Assembly: GCA_003991915.1 (NCBI GenBank)
Contig: RQTK01000289.1
Location: 271,325-335,324 of the forward strand
DNA length: 64,000 nucleotides
Direction: 5' to 3'
Origin: Elysia chlorotica
Lineage: Eukaryota; Mollusca; Gastropoda; Plakobranchidae
Below, in pieces: positions 1 to 18,809 of this stretch. Under the pieces are notes generated by a model, which was not told the DNA's origin, searched no databases, and saw only the letters and a list, made by a program, of their open reading frames with translations. The position numbers were made by a program, and so were the translations under genes. Numbering within the stretch: the first letter of the stretch is position 1; each line of letters opens with the position of its first letter.

Positions 1-840
1 ACAGAGAGACAGAGAGAGAGTATTCTGTGTTGGAAGCTAAAAGGTAGGTAACTCAACAAAGAGATATGAATAACAAGAGACACTACTGAGGAATATGTCC
101 ACGATGCTTATTTGATGTTAAAAAAAAAACCAGATGACTAAATTTCAATAGAAAATTTTATCTCATTTTCTCATAAGTATGCAACGTCTTATGATTAATA
201 GACAGTGTATTTAATCATGAAATACGTATATATCCAAAATAAACAAAAAAACTGCATTCTCCTTTATCGAAATAAGATCGTTTCAACTTCTAAGAGTTGG
301 GTCTGATGCTCACACAGAATGTACGCTCGTATACAGGTTGAAATACACTTTCTACACCAACCCCTCCAAACCCATTAATATGTCATTATCTGGTGTGAGA
401 AAGGCTCTGCCACAAACAGCATTAAAGTGGAAATGATGTTGGGGGTTGAAAGACAGAAAACGTACTTTAAAGAGATAATTATAAATAACATTACAGCATC
501 GAGATGTGTTCAGACACTACTGAGGAATATTACCACAATGATTTTTGCTATAAGTTCAACAAAAACCAGATGATTGAGTTTCTTATAATTAATAGACACT
601 GTATTAAAACATTAAATGCGTATGTATCCAAAATAAACAAAAAACGGCATTCTCCTTTATCGAAGTAAGACCGTTTCAACTTTTAAGAGTTGGGTCTGAT
701 GCTCACACAGAATGTACGCTCGTATACAGGTTGAAATACACTTTCTACACCAACCCCTCCAAACCCATTAATATGTCATTATCTGGTGTGAGAAAGGCTC
801 TGCCACAAACAGCATTAAAGTGGAAATGATGCAATTACAA
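1..840. repeat. Two-copy local duplication at the left edge
   Basis: Two diverged copies of a unit lie in the same orientation, about 77-436 and 511-831. The best-preserved part, from the start of the word gtctgatgctcacacagaat at 301 and again at 694, runs about 137 bases nearly without change (offset 393). The left parts (cactactgaggaatat at about 81 and 516) are also shared but carry indels. A 75-base stretch between the copies is unique. No open frame in it looks coding. Confidence 0.85.
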
Positions 841-1276
841 AACAGCGTCTGCAGAACAGGCCTGGGCCCGTTCTAGTCAGCAAATCCACCCGATCACGAC
901 TTCGCCATGGAAAACTATCGAGAAAGGAAGCTAGAAGGAAGCACAAACAAGTTAGGCGTCATAATGGTTGCCGTAATGGTTATCTTTCCCAAGAGGAATC
1001 GCTGTACAATACTGGTGGCATCGGGTTGGTGGTTGGCGATAAAAAAAAAAAAAACACTTCTCACTTCTCAGTGATGCGTTCATGGGTGAAAGTGAAGGCA
1101 CGATGAGTTTGGCGGATGTTGCTGTTTCGCCTTGTTTCAGTTTGTTTCTCTAACAGCAAAACTTGCTTTCTCGATGTTTTATAGTTTCTTTCAATTTCCC
1201 GTTTCTTTTTTATCTATCGTAACCTTCTACGCGCCTGGTCATTTTTCTAATGATCTATTTGTCTATCCATCTGAGT
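841..1276. other. Intergenic, no gene seen
   Basis: Single-copy sequence with an A-run near 1040-1053. No splice-bounded exon or recognisable protein on either strand. Confidence 0.5.
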
Positions 1277-1551
<275 letters not shown>

Positions 1552-4168
1552 TATTTCCTTCCTATTCCCTTTATTAATGTTTTGTACTTTTTTTGAGACC
1601 ATGCACTTTTACGACTGTACACATCTCTCTACCTTTTCCTTTCTCTCTACCTTATATTTCCACGCCCCTCACCCTCTTTTTTTTTTGAAGCCACCCCCCT
1701 CTTTCGCTCACATTCACACCTCATAAAGACATAGGTTAGTAAGTACACCGTCGTGTTAGTTTACGACGAGTCGTAAGAATATATAATAAAGAAGGCTTTC
1801 GACGAGTCGTAAGCTACTACGACGTTGTGCTTACGGCTTGTGTATTGGGTTTCATTGTTTCTGTACTTCTTCCATAATTCACAAAACGTCATACATTCTG
1901 TTGATATATTTCGATGATGGGAATTCATTCGTTGCGTTTTATGACCAGACGCGATAGTTCGGCCTAATTTAAGGTCTGGCAAGAGAACTAAAAAGTTTCG
2001 TGCACTCAGTACAATTATTTTCTTTATCCATTTGTAATGAATCGGTATAGATATCAGGGGAGAAACTTTGTCTGACATTTAAGAAGACTTTGCCCTTTCC
2101 TTCACGTTTCCTCTTTCCTGTTCCTGTTCCTTTTTATATATATTTATGTTTTGTCTCTTTGTTTTGTCTGTTTATGTCTCTTCCCATATATCATATAACT
2201 AACCTGACTTAACATCCCCAGACCAACCCTACTGTTTCTTTGTCTGTGTCCGTCTCTTGTTACAAAACCCCCGGCAAAGAACGCATGATCCAGCAAACAG
2301 AATTCGTTTAAATTGGAGACAATTTATTTTTGCAGTGAGATCAACCTGATTGAAAAGGAACAAAATCCATACTGGCTTCATCTAAAGAAATCAGTAAAAC
2401 AATACCCTCAAAACAAAAGTCAAACTGCACCTTTTGTGACTTTTTTTAGTGATTAAAGACAAAATTAGCCTATGGTTTTTCTGCTGTTTATACGCACGTA
2501 GAACATGTTGCTTGATAATTATTGTATACTTATTTCTGGACTTATCACTTGCAATCAGTGTAAGTAAAAAAAGACGCCCCCCCTCCCAATAAAAAAGAAA
2601 ATACTGTAACCATCAAAACCTATTGGTTAGATTCAAAATTCTCTGTTTTCCGACTATCTTATGGAGTATTTCTATGCAGCCTTAACTAAAGATATTTTTA
2701 TGAGTGCTTTTTTAAGAGACCATTAATTAAATTTTCATATTGGTGTAAAGTCATTACAAGAAAGTGATTGAAACCTTATAGAGCGGATTCCATTGCTCTC
2801 GCACTCATTTTACCTATCGTAGGTTGTCCTTGTTTTCTTAGTAAAAGAAAAACCAAAGCTAAAACCAAACCGCAATCACCAGAGTGAATAATCCATGAAT
2901 ATTTAAATAATTTGATCAAACCAAAAAAATCAAAAAAGAAAAACAAAACGAAAAACCCACCACAAAACAACAACAACAACAACAACAAAAAACCCACGAA
3001 AGTTGCAGGTGGTTTCCATCCGCGATACCGATTGAAATTTTAATGCAGAGATATGTTGCCTTATCTCTCACTTGAAACTATTTTATTTTATTTTCAATCA
3101 CCAAAATATGTGTGATATGTATGATTCAATTATATCATGTAATAGAACTTGTTAGCAATTTTGGGATTTTATCTATCTGCAAAGCGCATCCCAAGAATAT
3201 CTAAATAACAATATGTTGTTTTAAGGGACAAGGTTGTTTCTCTTCAGACAAACCCGTTATTCACGTTTTTGACCCAATGCAAGAGGTTTCGTGACAGTCC
3301 GACAGTTTTCTGCATAGGCGATTTGACACTGCTGGCCATGATGAATGCATTCTGGGCTAAGCGTACATAACTGGGACCATATGACCTCTCAGATTCTGGA
3401 CCATAAAGTCGTTTAGTTTATTATACTCTCGTAATGTTCCAAGTGCACCAGATAGGGATAATAGTGCCTCATAGAGAATAATTTTGCCAAGAAAAGTAAT
3501 TTCCAGACCAGGTCTAGCGCCAAATTAGACCTGTTTATATAGTTATAATAGTCGGGTTCCCCTTAAAAAGGAGAAGGCTTAAATTCCCTTTATTGTACTT
3601 GGTGACACAAAAATAATGGTGTTGGCCAGAGGCCGGGTTCATTTGAGTAAAGAACTCTAGCAATAGTGGATAGTCAACATGCTCACGGCTAAACCATAGA
3701 GACATCTCTTCCTTGCTTCAACAAGAAGTCAAAGTTGTTTGTTTTACCGACATAAAATAATATTACATCTCTTCTCCTTGTTACCATCCAGGCCTATCGA
3801 AGCACGAAAAGCAGTGCCACGACGGGTAGGATTCTGGTTTGAAAGTTTCCCCCAACCGCCAAACTTGGCTCCTGTCCTGCGGAGTTGAGATCCAGACGTG
3901 GGACTGAGGGCTCCCCGGGTGCTTTTCGCGGCTCGCGGCGAACGAGGGGGTGCAAGTTTGGTCCGTACCATGCGAGGCTGAGTGGAGCACCGGTGTTGCT
4001 TTCACCAATCCAACTTTATCCCGTTCATTGACTCTGTCAGCAGCTGTGTATCAGTGGTTCTAGATCATCGAATGTTTTTTGTGCCTGTCTACAGTTGGAA
4101 TAAATTGAACTACTGGATTATAAAAAAATAAAAACTGATGTACCGGTAATTCTTTTTTAGTTTCCATT
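1552..4168. other. Intergenic AT-rich DNA with one GC-richer patch
   Basis: No supported gene. There is a short (CAA)n at about 2967-2988. Bases 3781-4005 are clearly richer in G+C and CpG than the surroundings and open in two frames on the - strand. The predicted peptides are unlike any family I know and lack flanking splice sites, so I treat the patch as a possible regulatory or old repeat segment, not an exon. Confidence 0.45.
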
Positions 4169-4629
4169 CAACCATTTCAGACAATCGTGGAGATGGAAGG
4201 AGTAGCATCTGTTTATGGATAGTAAAGCTTCATTTAAGGTAAGATGTTTTATATTAAAAATAAAAAAAAACTAATATTTATCTAGTCAGTTTTCAGACAA
4301 TAATAATAATAATAATAATATCAAAAACATCAACAACAATAATAGTAACATTATAAATACTAATGGAACGTTGTTGTTGTTTTTTTTAATTACGAGTGTA
4401 TAGTGTATACAAGTGTATAAACCTACAGATAACATGACTTACTATCCGATATATCAACATATATTTCTCGAATGCTCTTAATTTTTTCAAGAAGTGAAAA
4501 TACTGAAAACTGACTAGATAAATATTAGTTTTTTTTTATTTTTAATATAAAACATCTTACCTTAAATGAAGCTTTACTATCCATAAACAGATGTTATCCT
4601 TCCATCTCCACGATTGTCTGAAATGGTTG
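4169..4629. repeat. Long inverted repeat, 128-bp arms
   Basis: The left arm at 4169-4296 is the near-perfect reverse complement of the right arm at 4503-4629. Both begin from the outside with caaccatttcagacaatcgt. They differ mainly by a few bases around 4203-4208 and by A-run length. The 206-base spacer holds an (AAT)n run and unique sequence. A transcript could fold into a long hairpin. It may be a foldback or MITE-like element: arm ends do not match a family I know, and no clear target-site duplication is visible. Confidence 0.9.
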
Positions 4630-4651
4630 TATGCTTATTATTGTTATTATT

Positions 4652-4695
4652 ATCATCCTCATCATCGTCATCATCATCATCATCATCATCATCAT
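4652..4695. repeat. (ATC)n trinucleotide array
   Basis: Interrupted CAT/ATC repeats lie just outside the right arm of the inverted repeat. Confidence 0.9.
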
Positions 4696-5495
4696 TAAAA
4701 CTACTTCTACTAGTTGGGAACACAAGATAGTCGTGGGGATTGTGGGATGGACAAAGCTGAAAGGATTAGTGATGAATTTGTAGTGTGCTAAAACTCAATA
4801 TTATGATTCTTCAGAATATGTAAGAAACCATAAGGAATTTAAACAGTTTTTTTCGGTGAGATACATTACCTCTAAAAAACTGTGAAAAAAATCTTATAGT
4901 ACATCATTGTTAACGTTTGTTTTGTTTTCTCATTTTTGCGTATGCTTCCTATTTGAAAACTTGTTTAGAACATTTTAATAAGCCATGGTTGCTGTTTATA
5001 CTGTTCGTACTGTTTGTAGCTTTACAGGCAATTTGATTTTTAGGCCTAATGTTATTTTTTTTTTTTAATTTGAAAATTAACCAGGAACACGGTTCATTGT
5101 GCGCGTCAAAATTTGCGCGCTCTAAAAACATTTGATTATGTATCATATAGGAAGTTCCGTATACATCAATAGTTAGTAGGCTTTATTAAACGGGTTAGAT
5201 CAGCCATTGCCACCTTTCGATTTCTTTTTTGGTGAAGGAATTGGAGGAAGCAGTTGTATATGTTCATATTTATATACTTACGTTCTTTGTTTTGGGTGAA
5301 TTGTGGTGAAATCACACTCTTCCGTCATTTTTAACCTATGTTTACGATTTTACATAAATTTAAGAATCTGTCATTGCCTATTATTTTCCATGTCTTCTCT
5401 GTCTCTAACTCTCTCTGTCTATCTCTGTTACTGTATGTTTATCTGCCTGTTTGCATGTTTCTTTTATTCCCTCTCTCCCTTCCATATTCCCCCAT

Positions 5496-5497
<2 letters not shown>

Positions 5498-5572
<75 letters not shown>

Positions 5573-5597
5573 CCCCTTCTCCCCCCTCTCTCTCTCT

Positions 5598-5668
<71 letters not shown>
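5498..5668. repeat. (CT)n microsatellite
   Basis: Two long pure CT runs (5498-5569 and about 5596-5668) are separated by a C-rich break. The Ser-Leu frame on + and Arg-Glu frame on - are artefacts. Confidence 0.97.
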
Positions 5669-5671
<3 letters not shown>

Positions 5672-7852
5672 ATCGCACCAATTCTGAGGCCCCTTCAGGT
5701 TTAAACACCATTTTCCCTGTGATGAGGTTTCTCTTCCTTAATTTTTTTCCGCTTCAATGATGATACAGTGTTGCATTTTTCCTCGGGCACATTTTTATGG
5801 AAGATTAAATGACCACAGGTTTTTCCATTAAAAAAAATGTTGAAGGTTTTGAATGTTTTGCATCTTCGTCCAAACATATTTTCCAAATAGCCAATGTATG
5901 AAATTATGCTTTCCATGTATTAAACTGCTTAATTTCCCTGTTACAAATCATTCCATTTAGATATTTTACATAACTTCTATAAAGCCATCATTACTCAAAA
6001 TAGTGGACACCCAAAATGACTGGATGGGTTTGAAAAAAATGTAATAAACATTAACTTCTTTAATCCTTCTCTAAAAGTTTTGATCACGCTTTTAAGCATA
6101 GATATGTTTTGAGAAAATATTCTCATTTATAATTGTCTACTTGAAATACAATTAGCATACATAAATAAACACGCCATCTTTTTTATTGACCAATTTTACA
6201 ATTGGTTAAGACCAAAGAACACGGAAATTGTCAGGAAGAACGAAAAGCGTAATTCGAAACTTTTACCTTTAACCATCTTTATCGCCAAGTCAAAAAGTCA
6301 TCAATTCACACCTTTCTCTAACAATAAGTTATTGCTTAATTTTAATTATATGCATACTTCTTTTCGTTTTTTTTTTATGACTATCCTTTTAGTAATTTCG
6401 CTGTCAAAACATACAAAACAATAATTGGAACATTTCATGGTTTTGCTATAGGCCCCTACATTGCGATTATAGTAATACGAAAATAATCATTGTGCCATTT
6501 TCATGAGATAAGTTATGGATTTAGCCCATACGATCGCCTGGGAAAACTCTTTATAAGATAATTGTGTTTCTCTGTATCGTATTATTACATATTTTTTAAC
6601 TAACTATTAATGAGAAGTGTGTTTTGGTTGCTGTTAATGAATGGGACACAATTCCCAGCCCTGGCCATTAGCTCTGCTATCGATCATGTGTAGAGAATGA
6701 TGGTGGCACCCGCGTATCAACTGTCATCGCTTCTTATGCCACATTCTCATAGCAATTATTCAATAGAATCTGATAACAAACCTGACTTACTGACTTACTA
6801 AAACTAAACGTTCGAAATTCTCCGATGGTCTATGATTAAGTCTACTTTCCTTCCGTTTCTCCAACAATATATTTTGCTTGGCATCTGCAGGGATTTACAC
6901 CTTGCGCCTCCTGCTAAACAGCTCAAAATACTACTAACTTAGATGGAGAGTAATGACTTCATAACAAACTTGAACAAAGACTGTTTTCTGGAAAATCTAC
7001 AAAAAAAAACCCTCGCCCTCTGTTTAGGCAATGAGCTACTTCTATAGGTCGAGTACATTACGAAAACCCACAATGTAATTTATAAAAATACTCGAGCATT
7101 CCTGGTAGTATTTACCCTTGATTTTCCATGGAAAACGATAGTACCTTTGGAACAGAAAGAATGTAACCATTCAAGTAGTTTCCCCAAAATTCAATGAATA
7201 TGACAGAGGGGCTTTAAGCGTTGCCCCTCTAACAATACCACTCTGTAAGATGATAGTGATTGCAAGTGACGGCTATAGACAGAGACAACAAGAAACTGTC
7301 TAGGTCGATAGAAATTAGCCAATGGTGTTTTTGCGTGCGTGCTTAGCAAAAAGACAGTCTGTTATCCCAACAAATACGAGGAATAGTTTCATGTGGGTAG
7401 GTAAAGAAATCCGAGAAAGTCATGTCCACCGCCAACCGCTACTTGGCCATAGTTTGATCTACAAACAGTGTAGATCGGAAGTCCGTCGATTAAAAAAAAG
7501 TTCTAACCGTTTGAACAGTCGTGCTGATGGCCCAGTTTGTTACGCAATGCTTGTAGAAGATTGGTTGATTGGTTTCTAAACGTCCAATATCAACAATATC
7601 ATGGACTTGTTCCAAATCTAACATCTGAAAAGTCTACAGCTGCCAAACAGAGACAAAGCGGGGAAACCAGGACTTCTATCTCAGCCAATCAAATTATTTG
7701 GGAACTAAACTAAACAATAGGGGGAAGAAATTAGACATACATTAATTGTTTTTTGTCGACCGAAGACCAACTGTACAGAATCCCATTGAAACTGAGGTTT
7801 ATACTTTATACTGATGAAAATAGCTGCGGTGTTGATATTAAAAATATTAAAC
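5669..7852. other. Intergenic, no gene seen
   Basis: AT-rich single-copy DNA. The open frame at 7322-7579 (+, 85 codons) has no recognisable domain, no signal peptide and no splice context, and I do not call it. Confidence 0.45.

Positions 7853-7936
<84 letters not shown>
7853..7936. repeat. (AAT)28 trinucleotide array
   Basis: Uninterrupted AAT/ATA repeats. The poly-Asn frame is an artefact. Confidence 0.97.
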
Positions 7937-9211
7937 CAGTCCTGCAACAATCCTGACATGCGTAGTAATGAAGTGTCTATGTTTTTTTTTTTTTTAATTT
8001 GTTAATCTTCCTGCTTGCGTTTTTGTTGTTTCAAGCTGGTTTTGTATGTCTAGTTCCCATCTTCTGGTTCAGCTGTCCCTCTCTTTTTTGCTCTCATGAA
8101 TAAGTACGAAAAAAGTCGAAGATTTCACAAACATAAAAAAACAACTCTATGTGCAAGTCAAGTCAATTTACTAGTTGATGAATCTACCATACTTTTAAAA
8201 GATGTCATTCATGACCTTTGAGAAGATTACGTTTCTCTAGCATTATTATAAATTAACTAAGTGTTGCATTTTTAAGTCATTTAAGACGCGTTTTAGATTT
8301 TTAAGTCATTTAAGACGCGTTTTAGATTTTTTTTTATCTCTTGGAAAATAAGAGGATAATAATTTCGAAGTATGAGGATTTCAAGCTTGTCAAAACAAAG
8401 AGCAGCAACAACAACAAAAACCAGTAATAACAAACATAGATTTAGATTACAAATTAGTGGTCTCAAATAGAGTCATACAAGAATCAGCCTGGACATTAAA
8501 AAATAAGTTCCTACCTTAATATATCACTTTAAAAAAAAGTTTAAACTTTTAATTAACACATCCTTGACAAAGCGAGTATGCTGAACGATAACTCATACAC
8601 AGGCGCTGGAATTTGTCTTCTTTAACTTAATTACTTGATGTGATTTAAGAAACGTCTGTAAATAGGAAAAAAGAGCAGGTCTGCCGGTTTTTTGTGAGAA
8701 TGGAAAGACACAGAGTGACTTAAATATCCTTGTATTTATTCAGCTCTGAAGAATAGTTCGTAAGAAGTATGGAAAATGATTTTACAGAGCTAAGGAGCTA
8801 GCTATTTAAAAAGTGCAAAACCGGAATATGAACTTTAATTTTTCCATAATAAAAAAGAAGCAAGAGAAATATAATTAATACAGTTTAAACTTAATGATCA
8901 TTATCTCACAAGAACATCAGCAACAACCGTAACAATGATAAGGGTTGAAATTTTAAAGAAAATCAATAGCATCGAAAAACACCTTTCAAAGTTCAAGTAG
9001 CTTTTTCGAAATTAAGAAAATATGTTTTGTCTTCAAAGCACCGTTCAATTAACCAAAACCTACATTGAGGATTAATACTCCTAGTATAGGATATTATTTG
9101 AAAGATAATTAACTACTAATATCTTACAAGACTAATGTGGATAGGAAATTGGAGAGAGATTGAGTGAGGGATAATAGATAAATTAAAGATTGAATGGGTG
9201 TAGGGGATGGC
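7937..9211. other. Intergenic with a perfect 29-bp tandem duplication
   Basis: The 29-base unit beginning taagtcatttaagacgcg at 8273 is repeated exactly at 8302. The rest of the stretch is AT-rich with no gene seen. Confidence 0.7.
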
Positions 9212-9228
9212 AAGAGAGGAAAGAGAGG

Positions 9229-9298
<70 letters not shown>

Positions 9299-9316
9299 GA
9301 GAGGAAGAAAGAGAGA
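9212..9316. repeat. (GA)n microsatellite
   Basis: GA-rich tract with near-pure runs, broken by gata and caga variants. Confidence 0.95.
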
Positions 9317-11986
9317 TCAACATGAAGAATACATTCTTTCATAACTTTAGAAAATAATGTTTAGGAAAAGCAAATTGATATCGAATTTCTATGGTTATAA
9401 AATGTGCGTTGCTTCTGTCATGTTTTATGAATAAGATATTTTTAGTCCCTTGAAAGCACTTTACAGTTCCATCTAATGTACTCGCCATAAGTTCATTTAC
9501 TCAACTCCTCTTGTGATAGCTGCTCACATTATTGGACCTGATTTTATAGCTACTCCACTATACATTACAAGACCTTTCCTCAAGACTTCAGTGAGCAGCC
9601 AAGCAAAAATGCTTAACAAAGTAATTATAGCACAAGTGCTCACTCAACATAACATGGCCCTTGCTAACAAGACGTTAACTTATTTTCTAAAAAAAAAGCA
9701 CAAAAAAACACGAAAAAACACTGCTTTATATCTTTATTCGTTTTCGGAAATTCTTTGTTCTATTTCGTATGCAATCACGCCACTTTTTGATACATAGGCG
9801 ACGTACAACTGTAAAAAATATTGTATACGATAATTTCTCATTTCAACAATAATCACTGCATATGTTGATTGGTTTATTTATTCGAATTTTTGAGACTTGT
9901 AAATCTTTCTTTTTTTTTGGAACAATTTGCTTAATGTGTCTAAAGGTTAGATTAGCTGAAAGGACTCTTTCTTTAATTTTATTTAATTCTCTTTATGTAA
10001 TTGTCTGGCATCCCAATTTATCCATTATCATGGAGCACTTTTGCATAAATATTCATGGAATCAAAAGATGCCATTCCATAAAAGAGCATGTACATTCTTC
10101 TGAAATTTAATAACTCGCAAAATGCAACTATATGGGCAGGCTAAAAAATATCATGTTATTAAAAATGTTTTAAGTGCCCCTCAACTTGGTACATTACAAC
10201 CATAATCAACAGATACTAAATAAATTAAATCTACACTGGAAATCAGAAAGTTTTTCTAATACTGCCACCTCAATTTCGTTCTGTGACATAGTTATGTGGG
10301 TTCTACACGGCTATGGCTAGATCACTGAAAGATTGCACCTTTGCTTTGAATTAAAAATCTGATTAATATTTATCGGATCCGCACAAATGTAGAAGTAGCG
10401 AGTACCGATGGAAATTATACGTTTTCTTTGTGTAAAGATTTTTTAGAGATTTCGTGACATCTAATTTTTGTATTCGTCATCCTATTGGACAAAATGCCTG
10501 TATAAGAATGATATAAAAACATCACTAACAACAACACTAACAACAATACTAACAACAACACTAACAACAATAACAAAAACAAAAATAATAGCAGCAGCAA
10601 AAACAATACCACCACCACCGCCATCACCACCCTAATTTATACTTGCCGAGCCTTTTATAAATACTTCATGAAAATGTTCCCACCGGTTTTCTACGAAGTG
10701 ATGGCTAAATTATAAACCTTCAAACTCCATTAACAACCTGAGATTTATAAAAGAAAACCCAAGTAATATATTCCTAAATGTATTTATTTGTAAAGCTATT
10801 GCATGACAGGTGGATTTTTCAAACTCATTTTTAGAAGCAAACAACTATATTTTATGCCAAGCAATAACCAGGTAGGCCTCTGTTAAAAAGTGCACATGAT
10901 ATCATTGATTTTGAAAAAGAATATACCCATCAATTTCATAATAATAATATTCAGATGGGAAAACCTTTCATCACGTACAACACCCAGTTTAGTTCACAGG
11001 TTCGTTCGTGACTGTGGTAATTCAACCGTCAACAAAGCATTACACTACATATCTTTTTGAAAGGATTTAATTTTGTTTAAACTTGCGGTATACCTTTTTG
11101 CGTGGGTTCACATAAGCAAACTCACACCATACAACAACGGAAAAACTACAAACACCGACAAGAAAAACTAACAGCAAAATTCTTTTAAAAAATCATTCTA
11201 TTGTAGACTCGCTCAATTGATAGCATGTTTTGCTTGATCTTGTAAATACACACATGTTCCATATTATCTGAGCCAGATATTGAAGTCCTGACCCTAACTA
11301 CCTGTATTATATTTCTTCCATCGCACATCTGTAGCGTAGAATGTTTGCTTTATGCCGTGACTCAGCCAAGGAAGCCATGGGGTTCTTAGGGATGTATTGC
11401 CTTTAATTAAAAGACAAAACAAAAACGAAAAAAAATGACATACAGCATCATGTAGGATGATATAACTGATGGCATGTGGATCTTTGGTTTTCAGCTTGTG
11501 AATGCTTTACTCGGTGTTTTATATATAAGCATAATTTTATACCGCTGTAATTTTTCGTGTAAGAAAAAAAAAAAAAACACCCAGTGTTTTACATAATTGA
11601 ATAAAAATGCGTCACATAAAATGCATAACACTGATGTCGAAAATTCATGTCTGTAAAAAATGTGTTCAAACTTAAGAACTTGTTAGTTTGAGTTCTCGCG
11701 ACCAGCAATTTTTATTTTTACTCCTTTTAGGAAATGAAATAAACATCTTTGGTGTTGATGTTTTTTTTTACTATAAACAAGCAGACACAATGTAATTTAT
11801 ACAAGTCATATAATCCTGCAATTCTGTCCCTCATTCACACCAAGGCTGTGCCTAATCCCCACTCACGGAGGAATGGCAGATCTCACGTTCCTCTGATAAC
11901 AAAGACAGGATCTTTCGGACGAAGGTCGGGTTGTATTTGCATAATGCATAACTGATATCAAGAAAAAGACCTCAACGAAAAAGAAG

Positions 11987-11989
<3 letters not shown>
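9317..11989. other. Intergenic, no gene seen; small AAC-rich minisatellite
   Basis: AT-rich DNA. Bases about 10523-10584 repeat an aacaacactaac-type word several times. Open frames at 9513-9797, 9862-10110 and 11749-11955 show no domain and no exon-like splice sites. Confidence 0.45.
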
Positions 11990-16682
<4,693 letters not shown>

Positions 16683-16729
16683 AAGAGAGAGAGAGAGAGA
16701 GCGAGTGAGAGAGAGAAAGACAGACAGAC

Positions 16730-16792
<63 letters not shown>

Positions 16793-16804
16793 AAGACAGA
16801 CAGA
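16683..16804. repeat. (GA)n-(CAGA)n microsatellite
   Basis: GA repeats are followed by about 20 copies of CAGA. The Ser-Val-Cys-Leu frames on the - strand are artefacts. Confidence 0.96.
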
Positions 16805-18809
16805 AAAGAGAGTATTAAAAAGGAAAATAAAAACAACAAAAAACGGATAGACCAACGATAAAATGACAGTATATCTCTCCTCGTTACACAAGATTAGTTT
16901 TATCATACATTTCTTTTTTTTTTATCTCTGTTTGTGCCTCTGTCTTTTTTTATTTTCGCCTTTCCATCTGCTTGTCTGTCTTTATCATATTTGAACCTCG
17001 CTTCTGTCGACACATTTTAATAAAATATCAAAATTTCACAATTCGTTTACGCGCCTATTTTACCTTTTTACCTTTTTAGTATCTTTTCTTTATGGTTTTA
17101 GGGCTCCATTTTCATTTCCCTATGTCTGCCCTACTCTTTGTTTCGCTTTTTTGTTTCTATATTTCTCCAAAATAAGATCCTTTTCTGCCTTTCTTTATCT
17201 CCAACTATAACTAGTAGGTGTCACGCAATTTTCCTGCTCCAATAAGAAAAAATGTAGATAGATCTACATTTACATTCATGGTACTTATTACTACGATTTT
17301 AGGTAATGCGACCTTATATTTTACATCAACAACCCTTACTTACAATAAAAAAATAGACTTGCATTTGAGGCAGAAAAAAAGGAGGAAGGTGGTGTGAAAA
17401 TCTTAAGAATGAATAGACTGCTCTTTTATTGTATGTGTGTGCGTTACACATGATTTGAATATCTGTGTAATATATTCTAGTATTATTATTTCTATGAATT
17501 GTTTTAAATGAGTAAACTTGATAAATTACGTGAATTTTCCCCGTAGTTAAAGAGAAACCCATAATTTGTTTTGCATCCTTTACCTATCTGCTATCATTAT
17601 TTTCGCTATCCCTGCACTTATTTTTGTGCGTATTTTGTCCTCATATTTTCTGTGAAACCTAGTGCCCATCGGTTGCTCCCATTTTAAATAACATTCTTCT
17701 TGTTCTAATTTTTTCAAAATTTCGGGCACTTCTTATCGCCTATTTTAAAGACTTCCAAAATAAAACGCTGAATACTAGTTATTCCCGGATCCCAGATAAA
17801 ATATTGTCCGCAGCTCCTTTTATGTATCATTTTTTTGCCTGTCTTTTAAAAAATCTCCAAGCTTCCCATCTTAATTTATTCCTGCGCACTGTCGATCAGC
17901 CAACATTAATGACTTTCATAGATTTTATACCGCTGATTCCTTTTCATACTTCGCTAGGCTGAAAACGGTTACTAAAATCAATCGGGCATCGCCTCTCCAC
18001 TCACGAGCAATCACCCAGGTTTAAAGACCAATTAGGTCGATGTCTTGCTTATATCGCTGAGGTTGATGCGTGCTACTTAGAGAGGTTAAATGTCTGTAGC
18101 GCGGAAGATTGGCCGATGGCGATTCTAGGGAGGAAGTTCATTAGAAAATTAATTGATTGATCGACTAGAACCTAGATAGCCTGCCCGCCCATCCGAAGGA
18201 TAAGCTAATGACCCAACCCGCCTTAGTACCCGCTATAAGACAAAACAAAAGCGTAAAGGCAGGATCTTAAAACACTGCGTCGACCACTCATCGAGACATA
18301 AGGGGCCGGGAATACATAGATCAGTATAGCAGCCATACTATATACAAAAATGAAGTGCTCATTGTGGGCTCCCCGTCTCGAATTTTGTCTATCTCCACAG
18401 ACTTACTCAATCACTGGAAAATTACAAAACACTTTTTTTATGAACAGATTAGGGACATGCTGACCATCACTTTTTAAAAAGCAATGTTTTATTAAACCTT
18501 TTCTATTTATAAAATGCAATGTTCTCCGCAAATGCCAATTTGTATTACTAGATCAATCGCTTTCCTCTTCCTTTTTGCAAAAGTAGCGCGTTTCGGAAAA
18601 GAAAAAAACACTTCGTCACTTGAGAGCGGTAATTCTAAAAAGTTTATCACCGCAGACTTACCTAGATCTAGTCATTTAAAAACAAAGCCAACTGACTCAT
18701 GAATAATCTAGAATCTATATCTGAATTATTTGACCAAGAAGCCTGACTCAACTGTATCATGAGCGAAGTTCAATTGTGGAAGATCTAGATCTAGATTATA
18801 TCTATTACG
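16805..18809. other. Intergenic; candidate conserved noncoding block
   Basis: No gene is supported. Bases about 17890-18250 stand out from the T-rich flanks: balanced composition, many CpGs and homeodomain-like words such as aattgattgatcga (18153) and ccaattagg (18028). The 5' end of the Helitron that follows may lie within the last few hundred bases, but no convincing TC terminus could be fixed. Confidence 0.35.

Noticed and set aside
5338-5760. Ser-Leu and Arg-Glu repeat proteins (also near 9.2, 22.9, 25.0, 27.3, 28.0, 46.2 and 60.8 kb)
   Set aside because: CT/GA microsatellites read in frame.
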